From NCBI RefSeq assembly GCF_012932145.1, contig NZ_MWOK01000002.1, forward strand, positions 186,001-250,000: a stretch of 64,000 nt of DNA. The letters run 5' to 3'. The translations under genes and the position numbers were made by a program. This document shows positions 20,201 through 28,730 of the stretch, piece by piece. The notes beneath the pieces were generated by a model that saw only the letters and a list, made by a program, of their open reading frames with translations, had not been told where the DNA came from and ran no database searches. Position 1 is the stretch's first letter, and every line of letters starts with the position of its first letter. The DNA comes from Acidovorax sp. SRB_14. GTDB taxonomy: Bacteria; Pseudomonadota; Gammaproteobacteria; Burkholderiales; Burkholderiaceae_C.

Positions 20201-20976
20201 GACAGGCGCAGGTGGGCGTCCACCACGCCAGCCTGCAGGCGCAGCGGCAGGCTGGCGGGCAGATAGGGAAGGTAGGGGGCCAGATCGAGCCCCGACAGGC
20301 GGATCGTGGCCTCTGCTTTCTGGCTCTCGCTGAACGGCGTGGCCTCGGCCTGCGAGTCGAATGCACTGCCATTGAGCGTGAACGCCAGGTGCGGGGACAC
20401 CTTGACTTCGCGTTGCGATGCCAGGTTGCTCAAGAAGGGGATTTGCAGCTCCAGGCCTCGCAACACATGCGTGCGCCCCACGGTTTCGTCCTGGAAGTCT
20501 ACCGAACCGCCATGCACCGCGATGTTGTAGAGCGCAAACTGGGGTGGCGCGGCCTGCGGATCGGCCTGCTGCTGAAGCCGCGCCACGATGTCGTCGATGT
20601 CGTAGCGGCCCGGCGCCCGCTGCGCGAGCCGAACGGTCAGGCCATCGATCTGCACCGCGTCCGCCACGGGCGCCAAGCGCAGCAGGGACTGCAGCTCTGC
20701 ATCTATATAGATGCGCTGAATGTGCAGCTGGGGCGAGCCGCCATCGGTGGCGGCCACCGCGAGGTCGTACACGCTCAACTCCAGCGTCCAGGGCACGAAA
20801 TCGACCCGGCCTATCGTGACCGGGCGACCCAGCTTGTCGGACGCCAGCTTCTGCGCTTGACTGCGCACCAATGAAGGCACGGCCAGCCACCCCACGGCCC
20901 AAACCAGCACAAGGCACCCCAGCGCCCAGCCCAGGCGCCGCACCCAGCGGTGGCTCGTGATGTGCAGAAAGTTCAT
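17269..20976 (-). CDS. DUF748 (AsmA-related) giant envelope protein
   Basis: 1235 residues. One N-terminal membrane anchor (residues about 15-35, GWALGCLVLVWAVGWLAVPS) is followed by a long beta-rich periplasmic body with the DUF748 pattern (LGRPVTIGRVDFVPWTLELS near residue 45; IDVAARL-type repeats). The C-terminal 130 residues (VAFAPGSAHLDDSARQALDK...) resemble an OmpA/MotB-type arrangement. DUF748 proteins belong to the AsmA/TamB-like group linked to envelope integrity and lipid transport; a specific role here is inference. Good length and one frame throughout. Confidence 0.88.
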   Translation of the reverse strand: MNFLHITSHRWVRRLGWALGCLVLVWAVGWLAVPSLVRSQAQKLASDKLGRPVTIGRVDFVPWTLELSVYDLAVAATDGGSPQLHIQRIYIDAELQSLLRLAPVADAVQIDGLTVRLAQRAPGRYDIDDIVARLQQQADPQAAPPQFALYNIAVHGGSVDFQDETVGRTHVLRGLELQIPFLSNLASQREVKVSPHLAFTLNGSAFDSQAEATPFSESQKAEATIRLSGLDLAPYLPYLPASLPLRLQAGVVDAHLRLSFVHAPSAVVKLGGRLQARKVRVTDTLQHELLSFDALAVDVTDLQPLARIARIGAVQLDAPRLAVRKDRAGKINLDWGGAHAANPPSAVASVTPAQADSGAGAAGWQLAVARLAVRGAQVDWQDDSLPAPAKVALRGLELDVSSVALPWSKPLRFSGQTQVAEGGAGPTDARVVFEGEATDRQAKVAASVRALPLALAAPYLGQWMAPRLQGALDADLGVAWNGPAVVAHVARLTLDGVALACAPRSSCAAGGPLPAGMAMRAKDSLAEFPRLQIADAQVDVARRTVRVGQLALTQPRLRLERGADHRWMLEHWQAAHPAAQGARHPQTAAVQGAPWSVQLADVSVDGGALAFRDAAQATPVAFQLSSLQMRLKDFAPLAQSAPPSALRLSARLGAGRADPGRVEYEGTLGLAPLTAQGRVLATHVPLHAFEPYFAESLNVAIRRADGSFKGQVHYAQSGAGPRITVRGDAALDEVRVRMAQAAAATEARASTARGLGAGDDELLNWKSLSVRGLQVALVPGRPTTVDVRETALSDFFARVIVQENGRLNLQDLVKKPSSAESARGAAAAAPDGRGAEPVVRIGPLKLTGGQVHFVDHFITPNYSADLSDLSGQLSAFSSVKPSGTSAPAMADLELRGRAEGTASLEIVGKLNPLVDPLALDIQGHMRDLELPPLSPYTIKYAGHGIERGKLSMDVAYQVLPNGQLTASNKLVLNQLTFGEPVEGAPASLPVRLAVALLADRNGVIDLDLPISGSLNDPAFRLGPVIFKAIGNLILKAVTAPFSLLAHALGGGESPSAVAFAPGSAHLDDSARQALDKVARALTDRPSLTMTVVGEASAEMERDAWKRERLQQALLAQKRRAAQRTGQAAETVAAVEPQEYPALLKELYRRADMRKPRNLVGMAKDLPQAEMEAMLLDSMAVPDDAMRELALARGVAVRDYLASRQLPLDRLFLGAAKTLPPTPQWTPRAELTLALH

Positions 20977-21481
20977 GCCGCCAGCCTTCAGGAATAACCC
21001 GGTGAGTCAAGATGCCAGATTGGACCAGAAGACGCGCAGTGCGTGCCCCACTTTCGCTAAACAAGAAAGCCCGGCGAACCGGCGCAGAGCCAGCCCACCG
21101 GGCCTGACGGCTGACACAACGGTCTTTGCCATCGGGTTTGCGGCACGGAGAGGAAGTCCGGGCAGCAAGGGGACAAGGTATTGCCCCCGAGGGTGCTTAG
21201 GAAGCTTCTCCACCACAGCCTTCGCACTGCATGCGGTCGGCGGGCGAGTCTGCATTCGTTCAGCAATACCCGCAAAAGCAGGCAAACCAACGATAGCAAA
21301 AATGCCCAGATGGCTCAAATATTGATGTCAATTGTGTGAAAAAAGCGATTGAATTTTCCGTACTGCGCCGCCGTGCAATTTCTGCGCCCTCTCCCGGCAT
21401 TTGCACGCCATCCCGTCAAAAAACTGCATTTAAACACAGTTTTTATATTCTTTTTTTGTATAAAAATAGAAGTTAACAGTG
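20977..21481. other. Intergenic region without a convincing gene
   Basis: About 500 bp between the DUF748 start and the transglycosylase promoter. A 103-codon minus-strand frame (21318-21007) has no ribosome-binding site or recognised domain; its text (PAFAGI, RVFWSNLAS) has the feel of non-coding dispersed sequence read through. The last 150 bp are A/T-rich and rich in A- and T-tracts, suitable for an UP element. Confidence 0.4.
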
Positions 21482-21511
21482 TTGACGGGCTATTAAATGA
21501 ACTCCTAGAAT
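21482..21511 (+). promoter_or_regulatory. Strong sigma-70 promoter with UP-like A/T tract
   Basis: TTGACG (21482-21487), 18 bp, TAGAAT (21506-21511), preceded by some 60 bp of A- and T-tracts. It is the best-looking promoter in the window and resembles stable-RNA promoters. The start of transcription would be near 21518, about 180 nt before the transglycosylase ATG. Confidence 0.75.
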
Positions 21512-21517
21512 CCGCCA

Positions 21518-21698
21518 GCCCCGAAACGGGCTAGTACAAACCCCAACCGCTGCCGAATCCGGCTAAGTCAATTCTGTGTTTCAGGTGCTGCGCGCCGAAC
21601 ACGAATCTGATGGCGTACCAATCCAGGCAAGGTCTCCGGATTCCGCTTCACTTCGGTGGTGCATCGTCTCTCCGGGCCCTGCCGCAGAAAGGAAAGCT
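21518..21698 (+). other. Long structured leader upstream of the transglycosylase
   Basis: About 180 nt with AGCCC/GGGCT local pairing (21526-21541) and a perfect long-range pairing of GAATCCGG (21555-21562) with CCGGATTC (21636-21643). The segment between contains GTGTT...AACAC. It could be a regulatory leader or a small RNA; no known class was recognised. Confidence 0.4.
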
Positions 21699-22562
21699 AT
21701 GACAGCGTCAGGAAATATGGTCTCTGGCTTGCGCACTATTGCCGCCGACGTGATCGCAGGTTTTCTTGAAATTACCCACAACAGCTTCGCCCTCCTGGGC
21801 TTGGCTGTGGCCTTCTTGGCCATCACCTTGGTCGCACGCCCCGACCTGCGCCAGAGCGGAGAGGAACAGCTCATGGGCTGGTTGCAGTCGCGCCAAGCCA
21901 TCGCGCTGAGTGCGCTCACCGAGTCCGAACCCGAGCCGAGCGAACGGGTGCTGGCAGCCAACCCGCAGGATCTGCCCAAGGAGCAGGCCAAAGTGGCCTA
22001 CTGGCTGAGCAAGAAATACCGCGTGGCGCCCGAGCCGCTGAGCCTGCTGGTCGCCGAAGCCTACGAGACCGGCGGCCGCGCCAAGCTCGACCCCACCTTG
22101 ATCCTGGCCGTCATGGCCGTGGAGTCGAGCTTCAACCCGTTCGCCCAGAGTTCCGTCGGAGCGCAAGGCCTGATGCAGGTCATGACGCGCATCCACACCG
22201 ACAAATACGAAGACGTGGGCGGCCAGCTGGCCGCGTTCGACCCCGTGACGAACCTGCGCGTCGGCGTGAAGGTCCTGCTCGAATGCATCGCCCGCGCCGG
22301 CTCCGTCGAAGGCGGCCTGCGCTACTACGTCGGTGCGGCCAACCTGCCCAGCGACGGTGGTTACGCGGCCAAGGTGCTGGCGGAACACGCGCGACTGCGC
22401 CAGGTGGCCGGTGGGCGCGCCGTGCCCGCAGCACCGCCGCGCATGCTGGCCACCAGCGCGACACCGGCACCGTCGGCGCCGGCTGCCCCTCCTGCGGCCC
22501 TGCGCCCCGAGAATGCGCCCGCCGGCACGGGCGAAAAAGTAGCCTTGCTGTCGGCATTCTGA
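21699..22562 (+). CDS. Membrane-anchored lytic transglycosylase (SLT domain)
   Basis: Cleaves peptidoglycan glycan strands. 287 residues from ATG 21699, which follows AGAAAGGAAAGCT. A membrane anchor lies at residues about 25-45 (FALLGLAVAFLAITLV). The SLT domain holds the catalytic Glu in LILAVMAVESSFNP near residue 150, then SSVGAQGLMQVM and the closing YYVGAANLP. The C-terminal 60 residues are Ala/Pro-rich. The open frame extends upstream to 21576, but the Shine-Dalgarno favours this start. Confidence 0.9.
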   Translation: MTASGNMVSGLRTIAADVIAGFLEITHNSFALLGLAVAFLAITLVARPDLRQSGEEQLMGWLQSRQAIALSALTESEPEPSERVLAANPQDLPKEQAKVAYWLSKKYRVAPEPLSLLVAEAYETGGRAKLDPTLILAVMAVESSFNPFAQSSVGAQGLMQVMTRIHTDKYEDVGGQLAAFDPVTNLRVGVKVLLECIARAGSVEGGLRYYVGAANLPSDGGYAAKVLAEHARLRQVAGGRAVPAAPPRMLATSATPAPSAPAAPPAALRPENAPAGTGEKVALLSAF

Positions 22563-22669
22563 GCAAGGCCATCGTCCGCCCGTGCCGACCGGCGGGCTGT
22601 CTGTCAGCTACACTTGCACGGCACGCGACTGGCGATAGGCGCGGCGCCCCGCTCGGGATGCGCCGCCGC

Positions 22670-22770
22670 TGACGTGGAACCCGCAGAGGCCTTGGCCTCT
22701 GGCAAACCACTGGGGAGCGTGCCGCTGTGGGCTCCGGCCTGGAGTGATTCAGCCGTTCGCCTGGGCAGCC
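22670..22770 (+). ncRNA. ZTP (pfl-motif) riboswitch upstream of glyA
   Basis: The two conserved blocks of the ZTP/ZMP aptamer are present in order: GACGTGGAAC with CCACTGGGGAGCGT (22671-22720), a variable linker, then GCCGTTCGCCTGGGCA (22752-22767), the near-invariant 3' domain. The linker is 20-30 nt. A perfect CCCTTG/CAAGGG hairpin follows at 22769-22783, 12 nt before the glyA AGGA site. ZTP reports low 10-formyl-tetrahydrofolate, and glyA is a known target gene of this class. Confidence 0.88.
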
Positions 22771-22807
22771 CTTGTTTCAAGGGACACCAGTTCACAGGAC
22801 TGCCACC

Positions 22808-24052
22808 ATGTACCAACGCAATATTCTTGTCGAGCACACCGACCCCGAACTCTTTGCCGCCATCCAGGGCGAAAACCAGCGCCAAGAGCACCACATCGAG
22901 CTGATCGCCAGCGAAAACTACGCCTCTCCTGCCGTCATGTGGGCCCAGGGCTCGCAGCTCACCAACAAATATGCCGAAGGCTACCCGGGCCGCCGCTACT
23001 ACGGCGGCTGCGAATACGTCGACGTGGCCGAACAGCTGGCCATCGACCGCGTCAAGCAGATCTTCGGCGCCGACGCCGCCAATGTGCAGCCGCACTGCGG
23101 CGCCTCGGCCAACGAAGCCGTGTTCCTCGCGTTCCTCAAGCCCGGCGACACCATCATGGGCATGAGTCTTGCCGAGGGCGGCCACCTCACGCACGGCATG
23201 GCGCTGAACATGAGCGGCAAGTGGTTCAACGTCGTCAGCTACGGCCTGAACGACAAGGAAGAGCTCGACTACGACGCGATGGAGCGCAAGGCGCACGAGT
23301 CCAAGCCCAAGCTGATCATCGCCGGCGCATCGGCCTACAGCCTGCGCATCGACTTCGCCCGCTTTGCCAAGGTGGCCAAGGACGTGGGCGCGATCTTCAT
23401 GGTCGACATGGCGCACTACGCGGGCCTGATCGCCGCCGGCATCTACCCGAACCCGGTGCCGCACGCCGACGTCGTCACCTCGACCACGCACAAGAGCCTG
23501 CGCGGCCCGCGCGGCGGCATCATCCTGATGAAGGCCGAGCACGAGAAGGCCATCAACAGCGCCATCTTCCCGGGCCTGCAGGGCGGCCCGCTGATGCACG
23601 TGATCGCGGCCAAGGCGGTGGCCTTCAAGGAAGCGCTGCAACCCGAGTTCAAGCAGTACCAGCAGCAGGTGCTGAAGAACGCGCAGACCATGGCCGAGAC
23701 GCTGACCGAGCGCGGCTTGCGCATCGTCAGCGGCGGCACCCAAAGCCACATGATGCTGGTCGACCTGCGCGCCAAGGGCATCACCGGCAAGGAAGCCGAG
23801 GCCGTGCTGGGCAACGCCCACATGACGATCAACAAGAACGCCATCCCCAACGACCCAGAAAAGCCGATGGTTACCAGCGGTATCCGCGTGGGCACGCCCG
23901 CGATGACGACGCGCGGCTTCAAGGACGAGGAAGCGCGCCTGACCGCCAACCTGCTGGCCGACGTACTCGACAACCCGCGCGACGAAGCCCACATCGCCGC
24001 CGTGCGCGCCAAGGTCAACGCGCTGACCGCGCGCTTCCCGGTCTACCGCTGA
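22808..24052 (+). CDS. glyA: Serine hydroxymethyltransferase
   Basis: PLP enzyme converting serine plus tetrahydrofolate to glycine plus 5,10-methylene-THF, the main one-carbon source. 414 residues. The N-terminal [13 protein letters not shown] and [15 protein letters not shown] blocks and the PLP-lysine motif [13 protein letters not shown] near residue 225 are intact. ATG 22808 was chosen: AGGA lies 9 nt upstream and homologues start there ([10 protein letters not shown]). The leader carries a ZTP riboswitch. Confidence 0.98.
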   Translation: MYQRNILVEHTDPELFAAIQGENQRQEHHIELIASENYASPAVMWAQGSQLTNKYAEGYPGRRYYGGCEYVDVAEQLAIDRVKQIFGADAANVQPHCGASANEAVFLAFLKPGDTIMGMSLAEGGHLTHGMALNMSGKWFNVVSYGLNDKEELDYDAMERKAHESKPKLIIAGASAYSLRIDFARFAKVAKDVGAIFMVDMAHYAGLIAAGIYPNPVPHADVVTSTTHKSLRGPRGGIILMKAEHEKAINSAIFPGLQGGPLMHVIAAKAVAFKEALQPEFKQYQQQVLKNAQTMAETLTERGLRIVSGGTQSHMMLVDLRAKGITGKEAEAVLGNAHMTINKNAIPNDPEKPMVTSGIRVGTPAMTTRGFKDEEARLTANLLADVLDNPRDEAHIAAVRAKVNALTARFPVYR

Positions 24053-24152
24053 GCATGCCTGGCGCGCCCCTGCCCCCCGCCGCGCACCGCCGCTTCCCGC
24101 TGCGGGAGCGGACGCGGGCCGGGAGCGGCCGGGCGCTGTACGGAGCGCCGAC

Positions 24153-24599
24153 ATGAAGTGCCCGTTTTGCAGCCACCAAGAAACGCAGGTCGTCGAGACC
24201 CGGGTGTCCGAGGACGGCGACTTCATCCGCAGGCGCCGCCAGTGCGGGGCCTGCGAGAAGCGCTTCACGACCTATGAACGGCCCGAGGTCAACTTTCCCG
24301 TCGTCGTCAAGAAGGACGGGCGCCGCACCGAATACACGCGCACCAAGCTGCTGGGCTCGTTCAGTATCGCGCTGCGCAAGCGCCCTGTGAGCACCGCGCA
24401 GATCGACTCCGCCATCGAGCGCATCGAAGAAAAGCTGCTCAACCTGGGCCAGCGCGAGGTCCCGTCCAGCCGCATTGGCGAGCTGGTGATGCGCGAACTC
24501 AAGAAGCTCGACAAGGTGGCCTACGTGCGCTACGCCAGCGTCTACCGCAGCTTCGAAGACATCGACGAATTCAAGACGCTCGTGGACGAGGTGCGCTGA
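24153..24599 (+). CDS. nrdR: Transcriptional repressor NrdR
   Basis: Represses ribonucleotide reductase genes in response to ATP/dATP. 148 residues. The N-terminal zinc ribbon has Cys pairs CPFC (residues 3-6) and CGAC, followed by the ATP-cone domain from about residue 49 ([17 protein letters not shown]). It lies 100 bp after glyA, a usual pairing in proteobacteria. Confidence 0.97.
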   Translation: MKCPFCSHQETQVVETRVSEDGDFIRRRRQCGACEKRFTTYERPEVNFPVVVKKDGRRTEYTRTKLLGSFSIALRKRPVSTAQIDSAIERIEEKLLNLGQREVPSSRIGELVMRELKKLDKVAYVRYASVYRSFEDIDEFKTLVDEVR

Positions 24600-24712
24600 C
24601 GGCGCTGCGCCTGCGGCCGGGCGCAAGTCCCAGCGGCTGCGTGCACGCCGCTCCATGGGCGAGGCGCACTCCCGAACCGGCGGACCGCCTGCAGGCTAGC
24701 CGCCTAAAATTG

Positions 24713-24770
24713 GGTATTTTTACCTTCAGGCCCTGATGCAGCCTACGCCAGCAGCTCTATTTTTTATAGC
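24713..24770 (-). repeat. Dispersed palindromic repeat, copy E
   Basis: On the minus strand: GCTATAAAAAATAGAGCTGC, TGGCG, GCATCAGGGCCTGAAGG. Diverged copy between the convergent nrdR and aroC genes. Confidence 0.6.
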
Positions 24771-24790
24771 GCTCTGCCCCGGGCGCCGCG

Positions 24791-25888
24791 CTACAGCAGC
24801 GAGGCCTTGATCGGCGCGAGCGTGGCGTGGACGTCGCCACACTGCGCCCGGTGGCGCAGCGCGTGGTCCATCAGCACCAGCGCCAGCAGCGCCTCGGCAA
24901 TCGGCGCGGCGCGGATGCCCACGCACGGGTCGTGGCGCCCCTTGGTGACGACCTGCACGGACTGGCCATGGATGTCGATCGACTCGCGCGGGCTGATGAT
25001 GGAGCTGGTCGGCTTGATCGCGATCTGCACCTCGATGTCCTGCCCCGTGCTGATGCCGCCGAGCATGCCGCCCGCGTTGTTGTTGCGGAAGCCCCCGGGC
25101 GTGAGCGAATCGCCGTGCTCGGTGCCGCGCTGCGCCACGCTGGCAAAGCCGGCGCCAATCTCGACGCCCTTGACAGCGTTGAGGCCCATCATGGCGTAGG
25201 CGATGTCGGCGTCGAGCTTGTCGAACACCGGCTCGCCCAGGCCCACGGGCACGCCCGTGGCCTGCACGCGGATGCGCGCGCCGCACGAGTCACCGGCCTT
25301 GCGCAGCGCATCCATGTAGTCCTCGAGGTGCGCCACGTCGGCCGTGGGGGCGAAGAACGGGTTGTGCGGCACATGCTCCCAGCCCTCAAACGGGATCGCG
25401 CGCTCGCCGATCTGCACCATGCAGGCCCGCAGCTGCGTACCGAACTTTTCCGCCAGCCATTTCTTGGCCACAGCGCCGGCCGCCACCGTGGGCGCCGTCA
25501 GGCGCGCCGACGAACGCCCCCCGCCGCGCGGATCGCGGATGCCGTACTTGTGGAAATAGGTGTAGTCGGCATGGCCGGGGCGGAAGCTCTCGGCGATGTT
25601 GCTGTAGTCCTTGCTGCGCTGGTCGGTGTTGCGGATCAGCAAGGCGATCGGCGTGCCGGTGGTCTGGCCCTCGTACACGCCCGAGAGGATTTCGACCGTG
25701 TCGGGCTCGTTGCGCTGCGTGACGTGGCGGCTCGTGCCGGGGCGGCGGCGGTCGAGGTCGGCCTGGATGTCGGCCTCGCACAAGGCCATGCCGGGCGGGC
25801 AGCCGTCGATCACGCAGCCAATGGCCGGTCCATGGGATTCACCAAAGTTGGTGACGGTGAAAAGGGTGCCAAAGGTGTTGCCGCTCAT
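24791..25888 (-). CDS. aroC: Chorismate synthase
   Basis: Last step of the shikimate pathway, EPSP to chorismate, needing reduced FMN. 365 residues. The N-terminal [18 protein letters not shown], the middle [20 protein letters not shown] and the C-terminal [17 protein letters not shown] signatures are present. Single gene flanked by repeat copies E and F. Confidence 0.98.
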   Translation of the reverse strand: MSGNTFGTLFTVTNFGESHGPAIGCVIDGCPPGMALCEADIQADLDRRRPGTSRHVTQRNEPDTVEILSGVYEGQTTGTPIALLIRNTDQRSKDYSNIAESFRPGHADYTYFHKYGIRDPRGGGRSSARLTAPTVAAGAVAKKWLAEKFGTQLRACMVQIGERAIPFEGWEHVPHNPFFAPTADVAHLEDYMDALRKAGDSCGARIRVQATGVPVGLGEPVFDKLDADIAYAMMGLNAVKGVEIGAGFASVAQRGTEHGDSLTPGGFRNNNAGGMLGGISTGQDIEVQIAIKPTSSIISPRESIDIHGQSVQVVTKGRHDPCVGIRAAPIAEALLALVLMDHALRHRAQCGDVHATLAPIKASLL

Positions 25889-25952
25889 GGGCCGTGATTA
25901 TCCCCGAGCGGCGGCGCCGCGGCAGCCACATCGGCGGCCCGCCTGGCGCTCC

Positions 25953-25996
25953 CAAAAAAATAGCTGCAAGCGCTGCAGCCCTGTTTGGCCCAAAAC
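25953..25996 (+). repeat. Dispersed palindromic repeat, copy F (short)
   Basis: AAAAAAATAGCTGCAAGCGCT followed by a truncated right half ending GGCCCAAAACC. Ends just before the stop of the CBS-domain gene. Confidence 0.6.
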
Positions 25997-26002
25997 CGGG
26001 GG

Positions 26003-26458
26003 TCAGTTGGAAGCGTTCTGGCCCTCGGCCGGCCAGTCGCGGATGTAGGCCTTGAGCATCTTGTTCTCGAAGTTCTGGCTGTCGACCACGGCCTTGGCGA
26101 CGTCGTAGAAGCTGATCACGCCCATCAGCATCTTCCTGTCCATGACCGGCATGTAGCGCGCGTGGCGGTCGAGCATCATGCGGCGCACCTCGTCCATGTC
26201 GGTCTCGGTGGTGCAGGTCAGGGGGTGGTCGTCCATGGCCGAGCGCACCAGCCGCGTGCCCACGCTGCCGCCGTTCTTCACCATGGCCTGGATCACCTCG
26301 CGGAAGCTCAGCATTCCCACGAGGTCACCGTGCTCCATGACCACGAGCGAGCCGATGTCCTTGTCTGCCATGACATCGACGGCATGGGCCAGCGGCTCGT
26401 CGGGCGTGACGGTGTAGAGGGTGTTTCCCTTGACGCGAAGGATGTCGCTGACTTTCAT
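26003..26458 (-). CDS. Tandem CBS-domain protein
   Basis: 151 residues, two CBS domains (about 1-60 and 75-135; RVKGNTLYTVTPDEPL, DIGSLVVMEHGDLVGMLSFR, ARYMPVMDRKMLMGVISFYD). Such small proteins bind adenine nucleotides as energy sensors; the partner is unknown. ATG 26458 follows GGAGAACACC; the frame stays open upstream without a site. Divergent from metY. Confidence 0.9.
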   Translation of the reverse strand: MKVSDILRVKGNTLYTVTPDEPLAHAVDVMADKDIGSLVVMEHGDLVGMLSFREVIQAMVKNGGSVGTRLVRSAMDDHPLTCTTETDMDEVRRMMLDRHARYMPVMDRKMLMGVISFYDVAKAVVDSQNFENKMLKAYIRDWPAEGQNASN

Positions 26459-26559
26459 GGTGTTCTCCGGGCCGCCGCGTGCGGCGCTGTTCTGGTGCCT
26501 CGGAAATATAGCCCACAATGCCACGGCCAATTGACTGCAGCCCCACCTTGGAGACATTC

Positions 26560-27861
26560 ATGCCCGGCTACGCCGACCCTGGTTTTGACACGCTCGCCCT
26601 GCACGCGGGCGCCGCCCCCGACCCTGCCACCGGCGCGCGCGCCACGCCGATCCACCTGACGACCTCCTTCGTCTTCGAGTCGAGCGAGCACGCGGCCTCG
26701 CTGTTCAACCTCGAACGCCCCGGCCATGTTTACAGCCGCATCAGCAACCCGACCACCGCCGTGCTCGAGCAGCGCGTGGCGGCGCTCGAAGGCGGCGTGG
26801 GCGCGATCGCGGTGGCCAGCGGCCAGGCTGCGCTGCACCTGTCGATCGCCACGCTCATGGGCGCGGGCAGCCACATCGTCGCCAGCACGGCGCTGTATGG
26901 CGGCTCGCAGAACCTGCTGCACTACACGCTGCGCCGCTTCGGCATCGACACCACCTTCGTGCAGCCCGGCGACATCGACGGTTGGCGCGCCGCCGTGCGC
27001 CCCACGACCCGCCTGTTCTTTGGCGAGACGGTGGGCAACCCGGGCCTGGACGTGCTCGACATCCCCACCGTCAGCGCCATCGCGCACGAAGCCGGCGTGC
27101 CGCTGCTGGTCGATTCGACGCTGACCTCGCCGTGGCTGATGAAGCCGTTCGAGCACGGCGCCGACCTGGTCTACCACTCGGCGACCAAATTTTTGTCGGG
27201 CCACGGCACGGTGGTCGGCGGCGTGGTGGTCGACGGCGGCAGCTTCGACTGGGACCGGTCGGGCAAATTCCCCGAACTCAGCGCGCCCTACGACGGCTTC
27301 CACGGCATGGTGTTCAGCGAGGAAAGCACCGTCGGTGCCTTCCTGCTGCGCGCGCGCCGCGAGGGCCTGCGCGACTTTGGCGCCTGCATGAGCCCGCACA
27401 CGGCCTGGCTGATCCTGCAGGGCATCGAGACGCTGCCGCTGCGCATGGAGCGCCACATGCGCAACACGCAGCAGGTGGTCGAATTCCTGGCCGGCCAGCC
27501 GTTCGTTGCGCGCGTGGGCCATCCGATGTTGGAGTCGCACCCGAGCCACCTGCTGGCACAAAAGCTGCTGCCGCGCGGCGCCGGCTCGGTGTTCAGCTTT
27601 GACATCGCCGGCTCGCGCGCGCAGGGCCAAAAGTTCATCGAGGCGCTCAAGGTCTTCAGCCACCTGGCCAACGTCGGCGACTGCCGCAGCCTGGTGATCC
27701 ACCCCGCGAGCACCACGCACTCGCGCATGGACGACGCGGCGCTGGCCGCGGCCGGCATCTCCCAGGGCACGATCCGCCTGTCGATCGGGCTCGAGGATGC
27801 GGACGACCTGATCGACGACCTGAAGCGCGCGCTGAAGGCGGCAGAAAAGGCAGGTGCGTGA
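26560..27861 (+). CDS. metY: O-acetyl/O-succinylhomoserine sulfhydrylase
   Basis: Cys/Met-metabolism PLP enzyme making homocysteine (direct sulfhydrylation). 433 residues, the length of MetY. VYSRISNPTTAVLE binds PLP phosphate from the partner subunit, and the PLP-lysine lies in HSATKFLSGHG near residue 210. ATG 26560 has GGAG 6 nt upstream (TTGGAGACATTC). The stop overlaps the next gene (TGATG), so the hydrolase is translationally coupled. Whether acetyl or succinyl ester is used cannot be read by eye. Confidence 0.93.
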   Translation: MPGYADPGFDTLALHAGAAPDPATGARATPIHLTTSFVFESSEHAASLFNLERPGHVYSRISNPTTAVLEQRVAALEGGVGAIAVASGQAALHLSIATLMGAGSHIVASTALYGGSQNLLHYTLRRFGIDTTFVQPGDIDGWRAAVRPTTRLFFGETVGNPGLDVLDIPTVSAIAHEAGVPLLVDSTLTSPWLMKPFEHGADLVYHSATKFLSGHGTVVGGVVVDGGSFDWDRSGKFPELSAPYDGFHGMVFSEESTVGAFLLRARREGLRDFGACMSPHTAWLILQGIETLPLRMERHMRNTQQVVEFLAGQPFVARVGHPMLESHPSHLLAQKLLPRGAGSVFSFDIAGSRAQGQKFIEALKVFSHLANVGDCRSLVIHPASTTHSRMDDAALAAAGISQGTIRLSIGLEDADDLIDDLKRALKAAEKAGA

Positions 27862-28670
27862 TGTACGTCGACGTCAACGGCCACGCCAGCTACTGCTACA
27901 CCGGCGGCAAGACTTTCGACCCCGCCCAGCCCACCGTGGTGCTGGTCCACGGCGTGCTCAACGACCACAGCGTCTGGGCGCTGCAAAGCCGCTACCTCGC
28001 GCACCACGGCTGGAACGTGCTTGCCGTCGATCTGCCCGGCCACTGCCGCAGCGCGGGCGAGGCCCCGGACAGCGTCGAGGCGGCGGCCGGTTTCATCGCC
28101 GCGCTGCTCGACGCCGTGGGCGTGCAACACGCCGCGCTGGTCGGCCACAGCTGGGGCTCGCTGATCGCGCTCGAGGCGGCGGCGCGCCTGGGCGCGCGCG
28201 CGAGCCACCTCGTGCTGGTGGGCACGGCCTTTCCGATGAAGGTGTCGCCGGCGCTCATCGACGCGGCGCTGAACGCGCCCGAGAAGGCGCTGCGCATGGT
28301 CAATGTGTTCTCGCGCAGCACGCTCGCTCCGCCCTCGGGCGCGGGCTTCTGGGTCTACGGCGCCGGGCTGGCCCTGGGCCGGCGCGTGCTGCGCAGCAAC
28401 CCGCAGGCCAACGTGTTCCACCGCGGCTTCGTGGCGTGCGACAGCTACGCCAACGGCGAGGCCGCCATCGCGCAGATCGCCTGTCCCGTGCTGTTCGTGC
28501 TCGGCGCGCAGGACCAGATGACCACGCCCAAGGCCGCGCAAACCCTGGTGGCGGCCGCGCGCGCGGCCGGCAAGAGCGTACAGGTGGTCAGCCTGCCCGT
28601 GGGCCACCACCAGATGACCGAGGCGCCCGACGGCACGCTGATGGCCATTCGGGACTTCTTGAACGCATGA
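27861..28670 (+). CDS. Alpha/beta-fold hydrolase
   Basis: 269 residues. VLVHGVLNDHSVW forms the oxyanion region, the nucleophile Ser is in GHSWGS near residue 97, and the C-terminal His is in VGHHQMTEAP near 250. Coupled to metY by a 1-nt overlap. Substrate unknown; homologues next to metY/metX-like genes are common in Comamonadaceae, so a role near homoserine esters is conceivable but unproven. Confidence 0.88.
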   Translation: MYVDVNGHASYCYTGGKTFDPAQPTVVLVHGVLNDHSVWALQSRYLAHHGWNVLAVDLPGHCRSAGEAPDSVEAAAGFIAALLDAVGVQHAALVGHSWGSLIALEAAARLGARASHLVLVGTAFPMKVSPALIDAALNAPEKALRMVNVFSRSTLAPPSGAGFWVYGAGLALGRRVLRSNPQANVFHRGFVACDSYANGEAAIAQIACPVLFVLGAQDQMTTPKAAQTLVAAARAAGKSVQVVSLPVGHHQMTEAPDGTLMAIRDFLNA

Positions 28671-28730
28671 GCCTGCCGCCCGTTGAATCCAAAAAACAGT
28701 TTTGCCGGACTGCAACCGCGCTGATTGCGG

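Noticed and set aside
21150-21175. GAGGAAGTCCGGGC resembling the RNase P RNA signature
   Set aside because: One base is missing from the conserved GAGGAAAGTCCGGGC and none of the other conserved RNase P blocks follow.
21518-21698. Leader as 6S RNA
   Set aside because: Length is suitable, but I could not see the closing end-to-end stem or the central bubble layout of 6S RNA.
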